Origin: Bacillota bacterium
GTDB lineage: Bacteria; Bacillota; Clostridia; Lachnospirales; Lachnospiraceae
Reading direction: 5' to 3'
Assembly (NCBI GenBank): GCA_902363515.1
Contig: CABJAN010000034.1
Location: 1-27,461, forward strand
Length of the DNA stretch: 27,461 bases
Below are positions 16,701 through 24,106 of this stretch, in pieces; position 1 is the first letter of the stretch; each line of letters starts with the position of its first letter. The translations under genes were made by a program, and so were the position numbers. The notes below the pieces were generated by a model, which saw nothing but the letters and a program-made list of their open reading frames with translations, was not told the DNA's origin and ran no database searches.

Positions 16701-18606
16701 AGGCGGAATCTACAATCAAATCTGCATTTGTCAAAATTCCTCTTGATAAAGCATCTAAAAACTGCATTCCTGTTACCAGTAGTTGAGGAAGCGCATTTAA
16801 AATACTATCCACAAAAGTGGCTACTAATTGAATAGCCGCAGGCATCATCATAGGAAAGTTCGCTATAACGCCTTGCACCAATGCATGGATAATGGAAACG
16901 CCTCCGTTTACTACAGCCGGAAGGTTGACTGTGACCGCCTGCATAAAACCAGTAAGAAGCTGTGCCCCTGCACTCATAAGAGCCGGAAGTCTACTCAGGA
17001 TAGAGGATATCAGACCCTCTATAATTTGCGGTCCCTTTCCAATAGCTGTCTGAATCATGGTATCTATCTGCGAAGAAAGCTGACGGTTCACTAGCCCAAG
17101 GCCAGCTAATACCAGACCTAAGATTGCTGCCGGTCCCAGAGAGGACATAGCAAGATGCATCACTGAAGCCATCCCCGAAACCATGCGGTTCATGATTTCC
17201 ATACCTACGCTTGTTGATGCCTGTATGCCTGTTCCAATTCCAGAAGCAACACCTTTAAAAATTCCCTCCAATGGTGATGCAATCGTAGAAGCTCTGTCTA
17301 CAAATTTTCCAATAGCACTTCCACCTTTTTTCAGGCTTTTTGAAATCGTATCCCCCATTCCTGAAATTTTGTCTCCTGTTTTTGCAAATTTCTCCCAGAC
17401 TGCAATCCCTTTATCGGATAAATTTTTCGATACAGCTTCTAACGCATAAGCAATTTTCCCTCCATAAGCGTCTACTGCATCTCCCGCTTTCTTAAAAGCA
17501 GTATCAATACTCTTAACACCTCTTTTTGCGTTCTTTGCCAAAGAATCAAAATTAATGTTTCCTATCTTCTTCCCAACTCCCGATATGATATCAGAGGTCT
17601 TCCTGGTAGCTGTCTGCACACCGCCCATAACGCTGTCAAAAGAAAGTCCAAATGATTCCGCTCCTGCCGATAAAGTATCAAAGGCTTTGATTCCCCCGAT
17701 TGCCATAATGGCACTTCCAGCCACAGTGCCAAAAGATACCATGGAAGCTTTTAATTTATCTACTGTAATGGAGGCGGCCAGGGCTTCCCCATCAAATTCA
17801 GAAATACAGTCAATGACCTTTTCAATACCACCAATAGACAGTTCCGATAATTTATCAAATGCCGGCTGTAATTTATTGCTTACCGTTTCCATCAAACCGC
17901 CCATGGCTTCATCCACAGACTTATAAGAGGTAGCCAGCTTTGTAAATGCATCATTCGTTCCTACCCTGGCGATTGCATCAAAAAAAGCATCTGTTTCAAT
18001 GGTTCCTGCCTGGACATCTTTTACCAACTGGCTGGTACTTTTCCCCATTTCTTTTGCGACTGCCGCAATGCCTGCCGGTGTCTGTTCCAGTATCAGCTTA
18101 AAATCTTCCCATGCCACCTTGGGTTTTGCCGCCATCTGGGTAGCCTGCTGGGAAAGGGTTTTCATTGCCTGGGTAGGGCTTTCTGCTGCCGCCGCCAGAC
18201 CGCCAAAACCTTTTACTAACTCTGTACAGTTTTTTGTTCCGACTGCTGCCAACTGGCTGTAAGTTGTTGCCATATCGGAAGCACTGTAAATGGTGGCGGT
18301 TGCAAAATCCTGTAATTCCCCTTTTATATGTTTGATTTCTCCGGAGCTTTTCCCCAGCATCCCCATGTTTCCTTCAAAGGTCTTCCATGCCTTGCTGGAG
18401 GAATTCAGCTCTCCTACCATGTTGCTAATGCCATTATTTACCACTTGAAAAGCCTGTTGTCCGATTCCAGTAAGGATACCGAACCCCAGGCCACTGCTCA
18501 CCTTGCTGCTAAGACTATCAACAACGCTTTCGGCGCTCCGAAATGCCCTGGAGAAGCCACTGTCTGCTGCTGATAAAATTGCTTTTACAGAAAAACTCTC
18601 TGCCAT
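13780..18606 (-). CDS. Tail tape measure protein
   Basis: 1608 residues. It sets tail length and is ejected with the DNA. The N-terminal 270 residues carry the tape measure core motif (FATATIYSASDMATTYSQLA, then FKLILEQTPAGIAAVAKEMG). A hydrophobic stretch lies near 485-510 (LGPAAILGLVLAGLGLV). Residues about 520-830 hold degenerate repeats of the type LP.....G...I.AL..GI, and about 1020-1190 a second repeat set (IVSDAIVRIVQAFAPF and VSDAVVQIVEAIAPF). The C-terminus has the usual SPAKTTIEDGEYIGLGLVKG motif. No lysozyme or peptidase domain is visible. Using the known figure of about 0.15 nm per residue, the tail would be near 240 nm. ATG at 18606 behind AAGGAG, overlapping the chaperone stop region. 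Confidence 0.93.
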   Translation of the reverse strand: MAESFSVKAILSAADSGFSRAFRSAESVVDSLSSKVSSGLGFGILTGIGQQAFQVVNNGISNMVGELNSSSKAWKTFEGNMGMLGKSSGEIKHIKGELQDFATATIYSASDMATTYSQLAAVGTKNCTELVKGFGGLAAAAESPTQAMKTLSQQATQMAAKPKVAWEDFKLILEQTPAGIAAVAKEMGKSTSQLVKDVQAGTIETDAFFDAIARVGTNDAFTKLATSYKSVDEAMGGLMETVSNKLQPAFDKLSELSIGGIEKVIDCISEFDGEALAASITVDKLKASMVSFGTVAGSAIMAIGGIKAFDTLSAGAESFGLSFDSVMGGVQTATRKTSDIISGVGKKIGNINFDSLAKNAKRGVKSIDTAFKKAGDAVDAYGGKIAYALEAVSKNLSDKGIAVWEKFAKTGDKISGMGDTISKSLKKGGSAIGKFVDRASTIASPLEGIFKGVASGIGTGIQASTSVGMEIMNRMVSGMASVMHLAMSSLGPAAILGLVLAGLGLVNRQLSSQIDTMIQTAIGKGPQIIEGLISSILSRLPALMSAGAQLLTGFMQAVTVNLPAVVNGGVSIIHALVQGVIANFPMMMPAAIQLVATFVDSILNALPQLLVTGMQFLDALSRGILTNADLIVDSASEIINGFMGNIQTKLPQILTLGMGILENLAQGAVRILPQLTVVGLNAITAFIQGISNHIPQIMQKGIELVKLLVQGTLENLPMILEAGVQAVTAFLQGIGENIPVLINSGAEIIRTLIDGIKQAAPQIASAGWEIVKALGNGIKEAVTGIDLGSVMSILGGVIGYKAFSKTFGFLKSYNPFNAFKKNTEDALGKTAKSVGKSKSVISQAATGIGNSLKAAGQGINTAAKGIGTGVRNALQGVAQTIKTLGTSISVAAKGIGTGLSTAFQGLGVALKIANPVNILALGAAVAVVAAAFALLGSQGAGVATVISSIGTAFANAAPFVEAIGTAIGNVAPLVEAIGNAFSTVLSTAITAVANAFLILAPVIPTIASAFAQLSPLVTALGTAFAAVVQAIGTAASQIITSVQPIIETIANLFTQCFAIVSDAIVRIVQAFAPFAPVMAEIASTVGQTIQVIAQCFTQCVSIVSDAVVQIVEAIAPFMPEVQKMVQAVSDAVQSIMEAFSNLVSQVSPILESLTELVSQLGDTIKDVFQGISDVVTSVGDAISGVLDSIAGIIESVGNSALNAGKGFKQMAQGLEIIVGLNLLDLGASLGAVAIGVGKITAESKGLAEAGSGMKSFGNGLTAVSTNGTIAVTALTGLSGAITPLTAVFPTLSPLMTQAGAAVQVFAQGVAAAMASIIASVAGFSVMTTSLSTLQASFLASVAVAGVLAGAVNQAGEAFQMTASKARSAGASIQGLTAISSSVGTALQQLSTVTKRAVQQMLGVLKNAEQKAKVSGTNIGKNVNQGAKTELSRLPATASTAINAMISTLNAAQPRAYSCGVYIGSGLANGLRSQIGAVQAAASALAAAADAAIRAKARIASPAKTTIEDGEYIGLGLVKGMQNLIPKVRKMAARLIDIPEIKEFGDMKLCAAGGEIGLDESFLYDYDANYTIIVPVEIDGKETARVIAPYTEAELDKRQRRNSRKHGIL

Positions 18607-18607
18607 G

Positions 18608-18988
18608 TCACTTCTCCTTTTCCCTTAAATACTTCTTGATGGCCGCAAACTCATCTGTTGTTTTTTCTCCCTCTGCTTTTTTAAGCATCCTGGAGTAATT
18701 AAAAAATTTCTCAAAAGTAGAATAGACCGGCTTTTTCCGGTTCTTCCCTGCTCTTTTCATAGCTTTCACTCTGAAATTCTGAAAAGCCTGCTGGTGCAGC
18801 CAGAACATCCGGTCTACATCCTGTAATTCCTTTGCTTTGCATATGAGTCTCCACTCTTTTAAAGTCAAATCATCCACTTGCTTTAAAGACGTAAAACCGT
18901 AGTACCGGAAACAACTGGTTGCAATCTTCTCATAAACCTTCTCAAAAGGTTTTACTGGTTCTGCTGCCCTTGCTTCTCCTGCTGTTCT
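18608..18988 (-). CDS. Tail assembly chaperone, frameshifted T extension
   Basis: The downstream half of the two-frame tail assembly chaperone (gpG/gpGT type). The recognised core starts around a GTG at 18877 (VDDLTLKEWRLICKAKELQD, 89 residues), but the same frame is open without a stop back to the A6 run at 18988-18993 in the preceding gene. A -1 slip there adds 126 residues to the first 123 residues of the upstream protein, giving a fusion of about 249 residues. In lambda and many siphophages the fusion bridges tape measure and tail tube subunits. Independent initiation at the GTG is possible, but I see no good ribosome binding site. It lies immediately upstream of the tape measure gene, as expected. 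Confidence 0.8.
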   Translation of the reverse strand, partial: RTAGEARAAEPVKPFEKVYEKIATSCFRYYGFTSLKQVDDLTLKEWRLICKAKELQDVDRMFWLHQQAFQNFRVKAMKRAGKNRKKPVYSTFEKFFNYSRMLKKAEGEKTTDEFAAIKKYLREKEK

Positions 18989-19347
18989 TTTTTCTCCTGT
19001 ACTGCTTTCTCGATATCCAGAACTGTCCTCTTTGTACAGTTCGACTTCTTTAAAAAATCCAGCACATCCTGAAATACCTTGTCAATGTCTGTATTTTCAT
19101 CTTCCAGAAAGTCCTCAATCTGTTTTCTGGTAAGTCTTGGGTCTTTCCCTTCATTCATGGCATCCAGTGTCAAAATCAGGGTTTCAATATCTCCATCCAT
19201 AAGGTCTGCTACCAGGTATGTAAGCCCAGTATCTCTTTTCAGATTGGTTCCTTCATAGTTCACGCTGGCTCTCTGGTTCATCTTGCGCATAAATCCAATT
19301 CCCGCATTAAACTGATACACCTGTCCGTTAATTGTTAATTCCATCAT
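18952..19347 (-). CDS. Tail assembly chaperone (G-type, zero frame)
   Basis: About 131 residues from MMELTINGQVYQF. The ATG at 19347 is preferred because AGGAG lies ten bases upstream; the in-frame ATG at 19356 is only two bases from it. The protein is acidic and helical: NAGIGFMRKMN near the start, LTYLVADLMDGDIETLILTL in the middle, and a charged Lys/Glu/Gln-rich tail where the frameshift site lies. This is the phage tail assembly chaperone pattern of Firmicute siphophages. It protects the tape measure during tail assembly and is absent from the virion. The gene overlaps the end of the major tail protein remnant (stop TGA at 19353-19355). Confidence 0.85.
   Translation of the reverse strand: MMELTINGQVYQFNAGIGFMRKMNQRASVNYEGTNLKRDTGLTYLVADLMDGDIETLILTLDAMNEGKDPRLTRKQIEDFLEDENTDIDKVFQDVLDFLKKSNCTKRTVLDIEKAVQEKKEQQEKQGQQNQ
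18986..18994 (-). promoter_or_regulatory. Candidate -1 programmed frameshift site
   Basis: In the chaperone frame the codons are GAG AAA AAA GAA (K122, K123), an A6 run near the 3' end of the gene. A -1 slip of the Lys tRNA on AAA moves reading into the open T frame, while the zero frame stops at 18952. It is not the perfect X XXY YYZ heptamer, so single-site slippage is assumed. Confidence 0.65.
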
Positions 19348-19352
19348 AATTT

Positions 19353-19445
19353 TCATTCTCCTTCTTTTGCGATATCTTTAAATCCATACAATTCAATCAT
19401 TTCCTGCTGTTCTACCGTAAGTGTTACTTCTCCGTCTGCTCCAGT
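19353..19445 (-). pseudogene. Major tail protein, C-terminal remnant split by the IME
   Basis: Thirty codons (TGADGEVTLTVEQQEMIELY, then GFKDIAKEGE) end in a TGA inside the SD/start region of the chaperone gene. No start codon is present, and the frame meets a stop at 19446-19448, just where mobile-element sequence begins. Position directly before the chaperone pair and the tail-tube-like ending identify it, by gene order, as the 3' end of the major tail protein. The N-terminal part must lie beyond the other end of the element, outside the window. Confidence 0.75.
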
Positions 19446-21303
19446 TCAGTCGGTCATTTTTTGCGGACAGTTCAATACATGCCTGTCTGTTTCGCTCCCT
19501 GCCCCTGCGTTTCGTTTCCGTTCCTTGAACCTTTCTTATCCTTTTCCTGCACTCTGGGCAATACTTTGATATTGCAGAGCGGGGAACATATTCAGCACCG
19601 CACACCGTACAATTCTTAGGCTTTAACGCTGTCCACCGCTTTGTGGGTGTGATATGTAATTCACCGACAAAGCCGATGAATTTATAATAAATCTTGATTT
19701 CCTGCCGTATTGTTCCGTCTGTAAGTTTCTCACATTCCGAAACAAGTATCTTGTCTATGAGTGCGTTTATGATGGTTGCGTCCAATTCCTTAATTCCTTG
19801 ATAGTTGCGGATTAAGGAGAGGAAGTCACGGACACCCTGCGATTTCTCATAGCTGTCGTTGAGCGTTTCCGTTACCTCTTTCAGCCTTGCTTCAATTTCA
19901 AGCTGCTCTTTCTGGTATTTCCCCGACATCATCTCAAAATTCCGCTCCGTAATACGCTCCATCACCTTATCTTCATAGAGTGAGGAAAACAGCCTGTCCA
20001 GTTCTGCAAGGCGTTTGTTCAGCTTTCTCTGCTCCTTTTCCAGTGTCCTTGCCCTGCTCTGGTCTGTTTCCGTGAGCCGCTTTTCAATCACCCTTACCGT
20101 CTTTTCATCATTGACCGCCATATCCGCAAATCGGTTGATGTCAGCAAGGACAGCATTGAATAAATCCCTCGCTTCAATGCTGTGTGCGGTACACATAACA
20201 TTGCCATATCTGCCGTAATTATTGCAGGTGTATTGTACGCAGTCGATGATGTCGGGGCGTTTCCTCCTGTTGGCACTCGCCGCCCGCATCGCATAGCCGC
20301 AGTCCGCACATTTGATAACGCCCGAAAAGATATTCTCAAATCCCCCTGCATTCTGCTCCCGCCTGCGGCTCGTCATAAGCTGTTGGACAGTATCAAATTC
20401 TTCCTGCGTGACTATCCCCTCATGGGTGTCAGATATCACTTCCCATTCTTCGGGTAGCTTGGATGGTCTTTTCTTGCTTTTCATGTTGGCGGCAATCCGC
20501 TTGTAGCCTGCAAGGTTTCCCGCATATATCGGGCTTCTTAAAATGCCCCTTACGCTGTTCTCGCTCCAAATATAACGGTTTTCCTCGTTACCCTCAAAGT
20601 ACCGTTCATAGCCTGTTTCCCCACGCTCCACCGCATAAGCGGCGGGGCGTAAGATATGTTGTTTGTTGATGTGCTTGCAGATTTTGGCGATTCCGTTGCC
20701 TGCTAACGCAAGGTCAAATATTTCCCTTACAACGTGTGCCACTTTATCATCAATCAATAGGTGATTATGGTCGGCAGGGTCTTTGACATATCCGTATGGT
20801 GCTGTCGTCCCCATGAATTTCCCCTGCTGAAACCTCGCACGGTACGCCGATTTTATCTTGACCGACACATCGGCAGAATACATTTCGTTTAGGATGTTGC
20901 GGAAGGGCGTGATGTCCATCGCCGATTTATTGAGCGTGTCCACGCCGTCATTGACCGCTATATACCTCACGTTATGCTCTGGGAAAAACACTTCCAGATA
21001 TAAGCCGCAGTCAAGATAGTTCCTCCCCAGACGTGATAAATCTTTCGTAATCACGCAGTTTATCAGTCCGTTTTCAATGTCCTTAATCATGTTCTGGAAA
21101 CTTGGTCTTTGGAAATTCGTACCAGAGTAACCATCGTCCACATACGTTTTTGCTAAGTGCCATCCCTGCTTTTTCACATAATCCGTGAGGATGGATTTCT
21201 GTGTCGCAATGCTCGCACTCTCGTTATCCGTGCCATCGTCCTTTGACAAGCGGCAGTACATGCCGACTTCGTAAACCTTATTCTCCGTTCTTATTCCTGC
21301 CAT
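19393..21303 (-). CDS. Large serine recombinase (integrase/excisionase of the IME)
   Basis: 636 residues. The resolvase domain (about 10-160) has MYCRLSKDDG with catalytic Ser20 and DLSRLGRNY at 88-96. The recombinase domain (about 165-280, IWSENSVRGILRSPIYAGNL) is followed by a zinc ribbon (about 333-375, CADCGYAMR ... C ... C), a long coiled coil (about 385-490) and a DUF4368-like C-terminal part. Cys565, 568, 582 and 585 suggest a second zinc finger. It performs site-specific integration and excision. The start at 21303 has GGAGG nine bases upstream. The last 17 residues and the stop codon come from the phage tail gene, read in a different frame, so the C-terminus must differ in the excised circle. 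Confidence 0.95.
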   Translation of the reverse strand: MAGIRTENKVYEVGMYCRLSKDDGTDNESASIATQKSILTDYVKKQGWHLAKTYVDDGYSGTNFQRPSFQNMIKDIENGLINCVITKDLSRLGRNYLDCGLYLEVFFPEHNVRYIAVNDGVDTLNKSAMDITPFRNILNEMYSADVSVKIKSAYRARFQQGKFMGTTAPYGYVKDPADHNHLLIDDKVAHVVREIFDLALAGNGIAKICKHINKQHILRPAAYAVERGETGYERYFEGNEENRYIWSENSVRGILRSPIYAGNLAGYKRIAANMKSKKRPSKLPEEWEVISDTHEGIVTQEEFDTVQQLMTSRRREQNAGGFENIFSGVIKCADCGYAMRAASANRRKRPDIIDCVQYTCNNYGRYGNVMCTAHSIEARDLFNAVLADINRFADMAVNDEKTVRVIEKRLTETDQSRARTLEKEQRKLNKRLAELDRLFSSLYEDKVMERITERNFEMMSGKYQKEQLEIEARLKEVTETLNDSYEKSQGVRDFLSLIRNYQGIKELDATIINALIDKILVSECEKLTDGTIRQEIKIYYKFIGFVGELHITPTKRWTALKPKNCTVCGAEYVPRSAISKYCPECRKRIRKVQGTETKRRGRERNRQACIELSAKNDRLNWSRRRSNTYGRTAGND

Positions 21304-21357
21304 ACTGTAAAACCTCCGTATCTGTCCTATCTGTTTTCATGTCCCATTGCGTACATT

Positions 21358-21549
21358 CTAAGCGGACAGCCCCTCCTTGTCGAAGGTGTCACCCTCGGCA
21401 ATCTTCTTCCGAATATCCTCGGAAATAATCGGGATAAATGCTTCTGTGACTGTCTGTGTGCCGACATATTCACGGCTGACTATCATCTGCACTGGTGCTT
21501 TCGGCACGATACGCTTACTCTTTTTATCTGCTTTCTTATCCTCGCCCAT
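21358..21549 (-). CDS. Small protein of unknown function beside the recombinase
   Basis: 63 residues from MGEDKKADKKSK. The start at 21549 follows AAAGGAAG; the in-frame reading to 21609 lacks a better site. A Lys-rich N-terminus precedes VQMIVSREYVGTQTVTEAF and an acidic C-terminal part ending FDKEGLSA. It lies between the YdbC-like and recombinase genes, where integration elements often encode a small accessory or directionality factor. The sequence does not let me name a family, and it is not recognisably TnpW. Confidence 0.7.
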   Translation of the reverse strand: MGEDKKADKKSKRIVPKAPVQMIVSREYVGTQTVTEAFIPIISEDIRKKIAEGDTFDKEGLSA

Positions 21550-21619
21550 ACTTAAATCTTCCTTTCCAGACAGGGCAGGAGAACGTCTGGAAACGCCCCA
21601 CCCTGTCAATCAGATACCA

Positions 21620-21850
21620 TCAATCCCCGCTGTTTAATTCTTTCTGTAATGCTTTAAGGAGTGCCGCCGCTTCATCAGCGTTCAATGTGATACCTTTTCC
21701 GCACTTCTCACGGTTCGGAGAAAAGCTGCGGATGTCATATTTCGGCTCTCTCCCGTTCCATGAGATAAGATTGATTTCCTTTGTGTAGCCGCTGTCACTC
21801 GCAGACAATACGGCGATTTCCTTTACAATCTTATACTGGATTTCTTTCAT
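21620..21850 (-). CDS. YdbC/PC4-type single-stranded DNA-binding protein
   Basis: 76 residues. The pattern (V.EIAVLS.SDSGYTKEINLISWNGREPKYDIRSFSP, then GKGITLNADEAAALLKAL) matches the YdbC family, bacterial relatives of the PC4 transcription coactivator that bind single-stranded DNA as dimers. On a mobilizable element it may coat or remodel ssDNA during transfer or replication. The start at 21850 has a GAGGTAAGG site. Next gene downstream of the parB-like gene. Confidence 0.85.
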   Translation of the reverse strand: MKEIQYKIVKEIAVLSASDSGYTKEINLISWNGREPKYDIRSFSPNREKCGKGITLNADEAAALLKALQKELNSGD

Positions 21851-21926
21851 TCCTTACCTCATTTTCCTTAAAATTCTGTCTTTCTCCTGTTCCAAATTTC
21901 TGCATTTACCTACCGAAAAAAGAAGA

Positions 21927-22781
21927 TTAGCGGCTGTCCCTGCCCCGTTTCCTCTGCAACTCACGTTCCAGAAGTCGGATGATGGTTTCCTCCATCTGCT
22001 TCGGCGTTGTGTTCTTCGGAAAATACTTTTTCAGCCTGCTTGTGTTGATTTTCAAGGTTTCTTTCTGGTTTCCCTTTTCCTCCGTCATAATCGCAAATAT
22101 CGTATCCATGTCAAGCCGCCTGCTCTGGCTTAGGCTTTTCATCCGCTGTGCCTGTGAGAGTGAGGGCGTTGCTTCTTCACTCTCCATCGTGGCAAAGAGG
22201 TTTTCCTGCTCGTCTTTCTTCAAAAAGGACAGTTCCACCGCAGGCGTGAGGGCGATTTTCCCCTCGTCCACCATCTGCAAAATCGGCGGTATCAGTTCCG
22301 TCAAGCGGATAAAACGCTGCACGGTCATCCTGCCCACGCCGAAGCCCTGTGCCACCTTATCGTCCGTCCGCAACTTCGTCACAACTTGTGACGAGGTTAA
22401 ATCCGTGCGGAAACCCTGCCGCTTCATGGCTTCGGATTTCATCTTGTAGGCAAACGCCCGCTCGCTCGGCAGGATATTCTCACGCTGCAAATTGCTGTCT
22501 ACAAGGGTGATGATGGCTCGGTCACGGTCTAAGGGCAGGACAAAAGCGGGGATTGTGTTTATCCCTGCAAGTTCAGACGCACGGACACGCCGCTGTCCCG
22601 CAATCACTTCATAGCCGTTCCCGTCCTCTTTCGGGCGTGTGATTATCGGCGTGACAATGCCAAATTCCTTGATGCTTTCCGCTAATTCTGACAGCGTTTC
22701 ATCTTCCGCCACATGAAACGGATTGTCGGGAAACGGGTACAAATCTTTAGTCTTTAACACCTTAAAATCCTGTTTCTTCAA
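21927..22781 (-). CDS. ParB/Spo0J-like partition protein
   Basis: 284 residues. The N-terminal ParB domain (about 8-110) contains PFPDNPFHV, SIKEFGIVTPIITRP and the box GYEVIAGQRRVRASELAG, followed by NLQRENILPSERAFAYKMK. The helix-turn-helix part (about 115-200) has VAQGFGVGRMTVQRFIRLTE. The C-terminus is basic. ParB binds a centromere-like site and aids stability or condensation of the circular form. No ParA is encoded nearby, so it may act as a regulator or use a host ATPase. The start is TTG (22781) behind AGGTAGG; the gene follows the relaxase stop by 8 bases, so the two are probably co-translated. Confidence 0.9.
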   Translation of the reverse strand: MKKQDFKVLKTKDLYPFPDNPFHVAEDETLSELAESIKEFGIVTPIITRPKEDGNGYEVIAGQRRVRASELAGINTIPAFVLPLDRDRAIITLVDSNLQRENILPSERAFAYKMKSEAMKRQGFRTDLTSSQVVTKLRTDDKVAQGFGVGRMTVQRFIRLTELIPPILQMVDEGKIALTPAVELSFLKKDEQENLFATMESEEATPSLSQAQRMKSLSQSRRLDMDTIFAIMTEEKGNQKETLKINTSRLKKYFPKNTTPKQMEETIIRLLERELQRKRGRDSR

Positions 22782-22789
22782 TCAGTTTC

Positions 22790-23755
22790 CTACCTTTCTC
22801 TTGATTTATTTCTTCCTGTTTTCTGCAATTCTTCTAATACGTCTGGCGGGATTTTCTTTAATAGCCGCCCCATCTGCTCATTGGTTCTCTGCAATTCAAA
22901 TATCTTCTGATTCGCTTTCTGCACCTTTAATTCCTGCTCGTACTTTTCATCACGCATACGCCCCGCATAATCCGATTCCTGCCCGATTTGCTCCTTTAGG
23001 CTGTCGATATAGGCTCTCTGCTTACTGATTTCCTTAGAGAATTTCTCCACGTCTGGGAGCCATGCCGCAATCAGTTCCAGAGCCTTGTCACGCTTCTTCC
23101 CTGCATTAAAGGCGTTGATGTCAGAAAGGGCAGACACGATTTCTTCATACTGTTTATCAAGCCTGCCGCCCAGCTTATAGAGCCATGTGGGGATGTGTTT
23201 CCGCTTGGTTTCCATCGAAGATTGACCTCTCTCAAGCTGATTCCAACGTGAAGACATTCGCTCATGGTAGGCGGTCTGCCACTCGGATAATGATTTCTGG
23301 TTGCCTAAAATGGTTTTCGCTGACAGCTTGTTGTCTGGCGTAATCGGCACAAAACAGAGGTGCATATGCGGCGTTCTCTCGTCCATGTGGACGACTGCGG
23401 AGAGGATATTTTTCTCCCCGACACGCTCCGAAATGAAGTCCAGAGCCAGCGTAAAATACTCTTTCTGTTCTTCGGGCGGTAACTGGTTCATAAATTCTGG
23501 CGAAGCCGTGATAAGCGTTTCCACCATCATCACGCTGTCTTTCCTTGTCCTGCACCCTGCTTCGGCTACCTTTCGGTTAATCTCTTTCTTGTAGGTGTAG
23601 CGTGGCGGTGCAACAAGGTGATAGTTATTTTTAGAGCGTTCCATGTCGATATCTGGATTGCTTTTGTAGGCTTCTTTCTTCCGTTCGTTGTGGCGTTCAC
23701 AAGCCGCAACGCCGCCCGCTTTGCGTTTCTGGAAACGCAGGATTGCATAGGGCAT
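22790..23755 (-). CDS. mobV: MobV-family relaxase (Mob/Pre type)
   Basis: 321 residues. The MobV catalytic N-terminus has the ERHNERK motif with His22, the position of the catalytic histidine reported for MobM of pMV158; then NNYHL at 43-47 and the metal-binding HMDERTPHMHL motif (about 123-133). The C-terminal third is a coiled coil (about 235-310). It nicks oriT, binds covalently to the DNA end and pilots the strand to a recipient through a helper conjugation apparatus. Tn4451 TnpZ belongs to the same group. The start at 23755 has AAAGGAAG upstream. The oriT lies about 200 bases upstream, the usual arrangement, and MobM-type proteins often repress their own promoter there. Confidence 0.93.
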   Translation of the reverse strand: MPYAILRFQKRKAGGVAACERHNERKKEAYKSNPDIDMERSKNNYHLVAPPRYTYKKEINRKVAEAGCRTRKDSVMMVETLITASPEFMNQLPPEEQKEYFTLALDFISERVGEKNILSAVVHMDERTPHMHLCFVPITPDNKLSAKTILGNQKSLSEWQTAYHERMSSRWNQLERGQSSMETKRKHIPTWLYKLGGRLDKQYEEIVSALSDINAFNAGKKRDKALELIAAWLPDVEKFSKEISKQRAYIDSLKEQIGQESDYAGRMRDEKYEQELKVQKANQKIFELQRTNEQMGRLLKKIPPDVLEELQKTGRNKSRER

Positions 23756-23796
23756 AATCCATCATCTTCCTTTCTTCGGCGGGTAAACTGCCCTTT

Positions 23797-23841
23797 GGGT
23801 GACAGCGGTGACGGCGGTGACAGCAGTTTTGGGATACCCCC
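23797..23841 (+). repeat. GGTGAC-type repeat, copy A
   Basis: Contains three tandem 9-mers (GGTGACAGC, GGTGACGGC, GGTGACAGC) followed by AGTTTTGGGATACCCC. The same composite motif occurs in inverted orientation in copies B and C. The tandem 9-mers resemble iterons or ParB-type binding sites. Confidence 0.75.
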
Positions 23842-23954
23842 TCACAAGAGCCGTCACCGTCATGCCGCCATTCTTTTATCCGAAGCCGCACGGCGCAGGA
23901 TAGCAGGGCGTAAGACCTGCCATAAGGGAGTCCAGAGGGAACGTCTGGCACACG

Positions 23955-23990
23955 ACTTTGCAGGGCAAAGTGTAGTGTGTTACACCCTGT
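23955..23990 (+). other. oriT: Origin of transfer (oriT), pMV158/MobV type
   Basis: A hairpin ACTTTG-CAGGG-CAAAGT (23955-23971) is followed by TGTAGTGTGTTACAC, where GTGTA and TACAC form a second arm pair. The pMV158 oriT has the same layout: ACTTTAT...ATAAAGT, then TAGTG/TGTTA with the nick between G and T. By that comparison the nick lies between 23977 and 23978 on the plus strand. The relaxase of the matching MobV family is encoded about 200 bases away. Confidence 0.88.
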
Positions 23991-24106
23991 AAACGCAGTC
24001 GGAAAAATCGGAAGGATTTTTCTGACCGCAGGGGTGGTTTTACACGCCGAAAAAGGCGGGTAAATCCCACGCCTGTATCTTGCGTTTACGGGGTGTTCTC
24101 CCGTAG

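Larger units (their letters stand above)
119..19445. mobile_element. Siphovirus prophage, late (tail and lysis) half
   Basis: A continuous minus-strand block in canonical siphovirus order: major tail protein remnant, two-frame assembly chaperone, tape measure, distal tail protein, tail-tip protein, fibres and baseplate, holin, endolysin, then a tRNA att site. Gene spacing is tight, often with stop/start overlap. Capsid, packaging, lysogeny and integrase genes are not in the window and should lie beyond the nested element on the right. The block is visibly more AT-rich than the element that interrupts it. Confidence 0.9.

Noticed and set aside
20094..20351. Minus-strand 85-residue frame and plus-strand frames within the recombinase gene
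   Set aside because: Alternative-frame shadows of the zinc-ribbon coding part, with no initiation signals.
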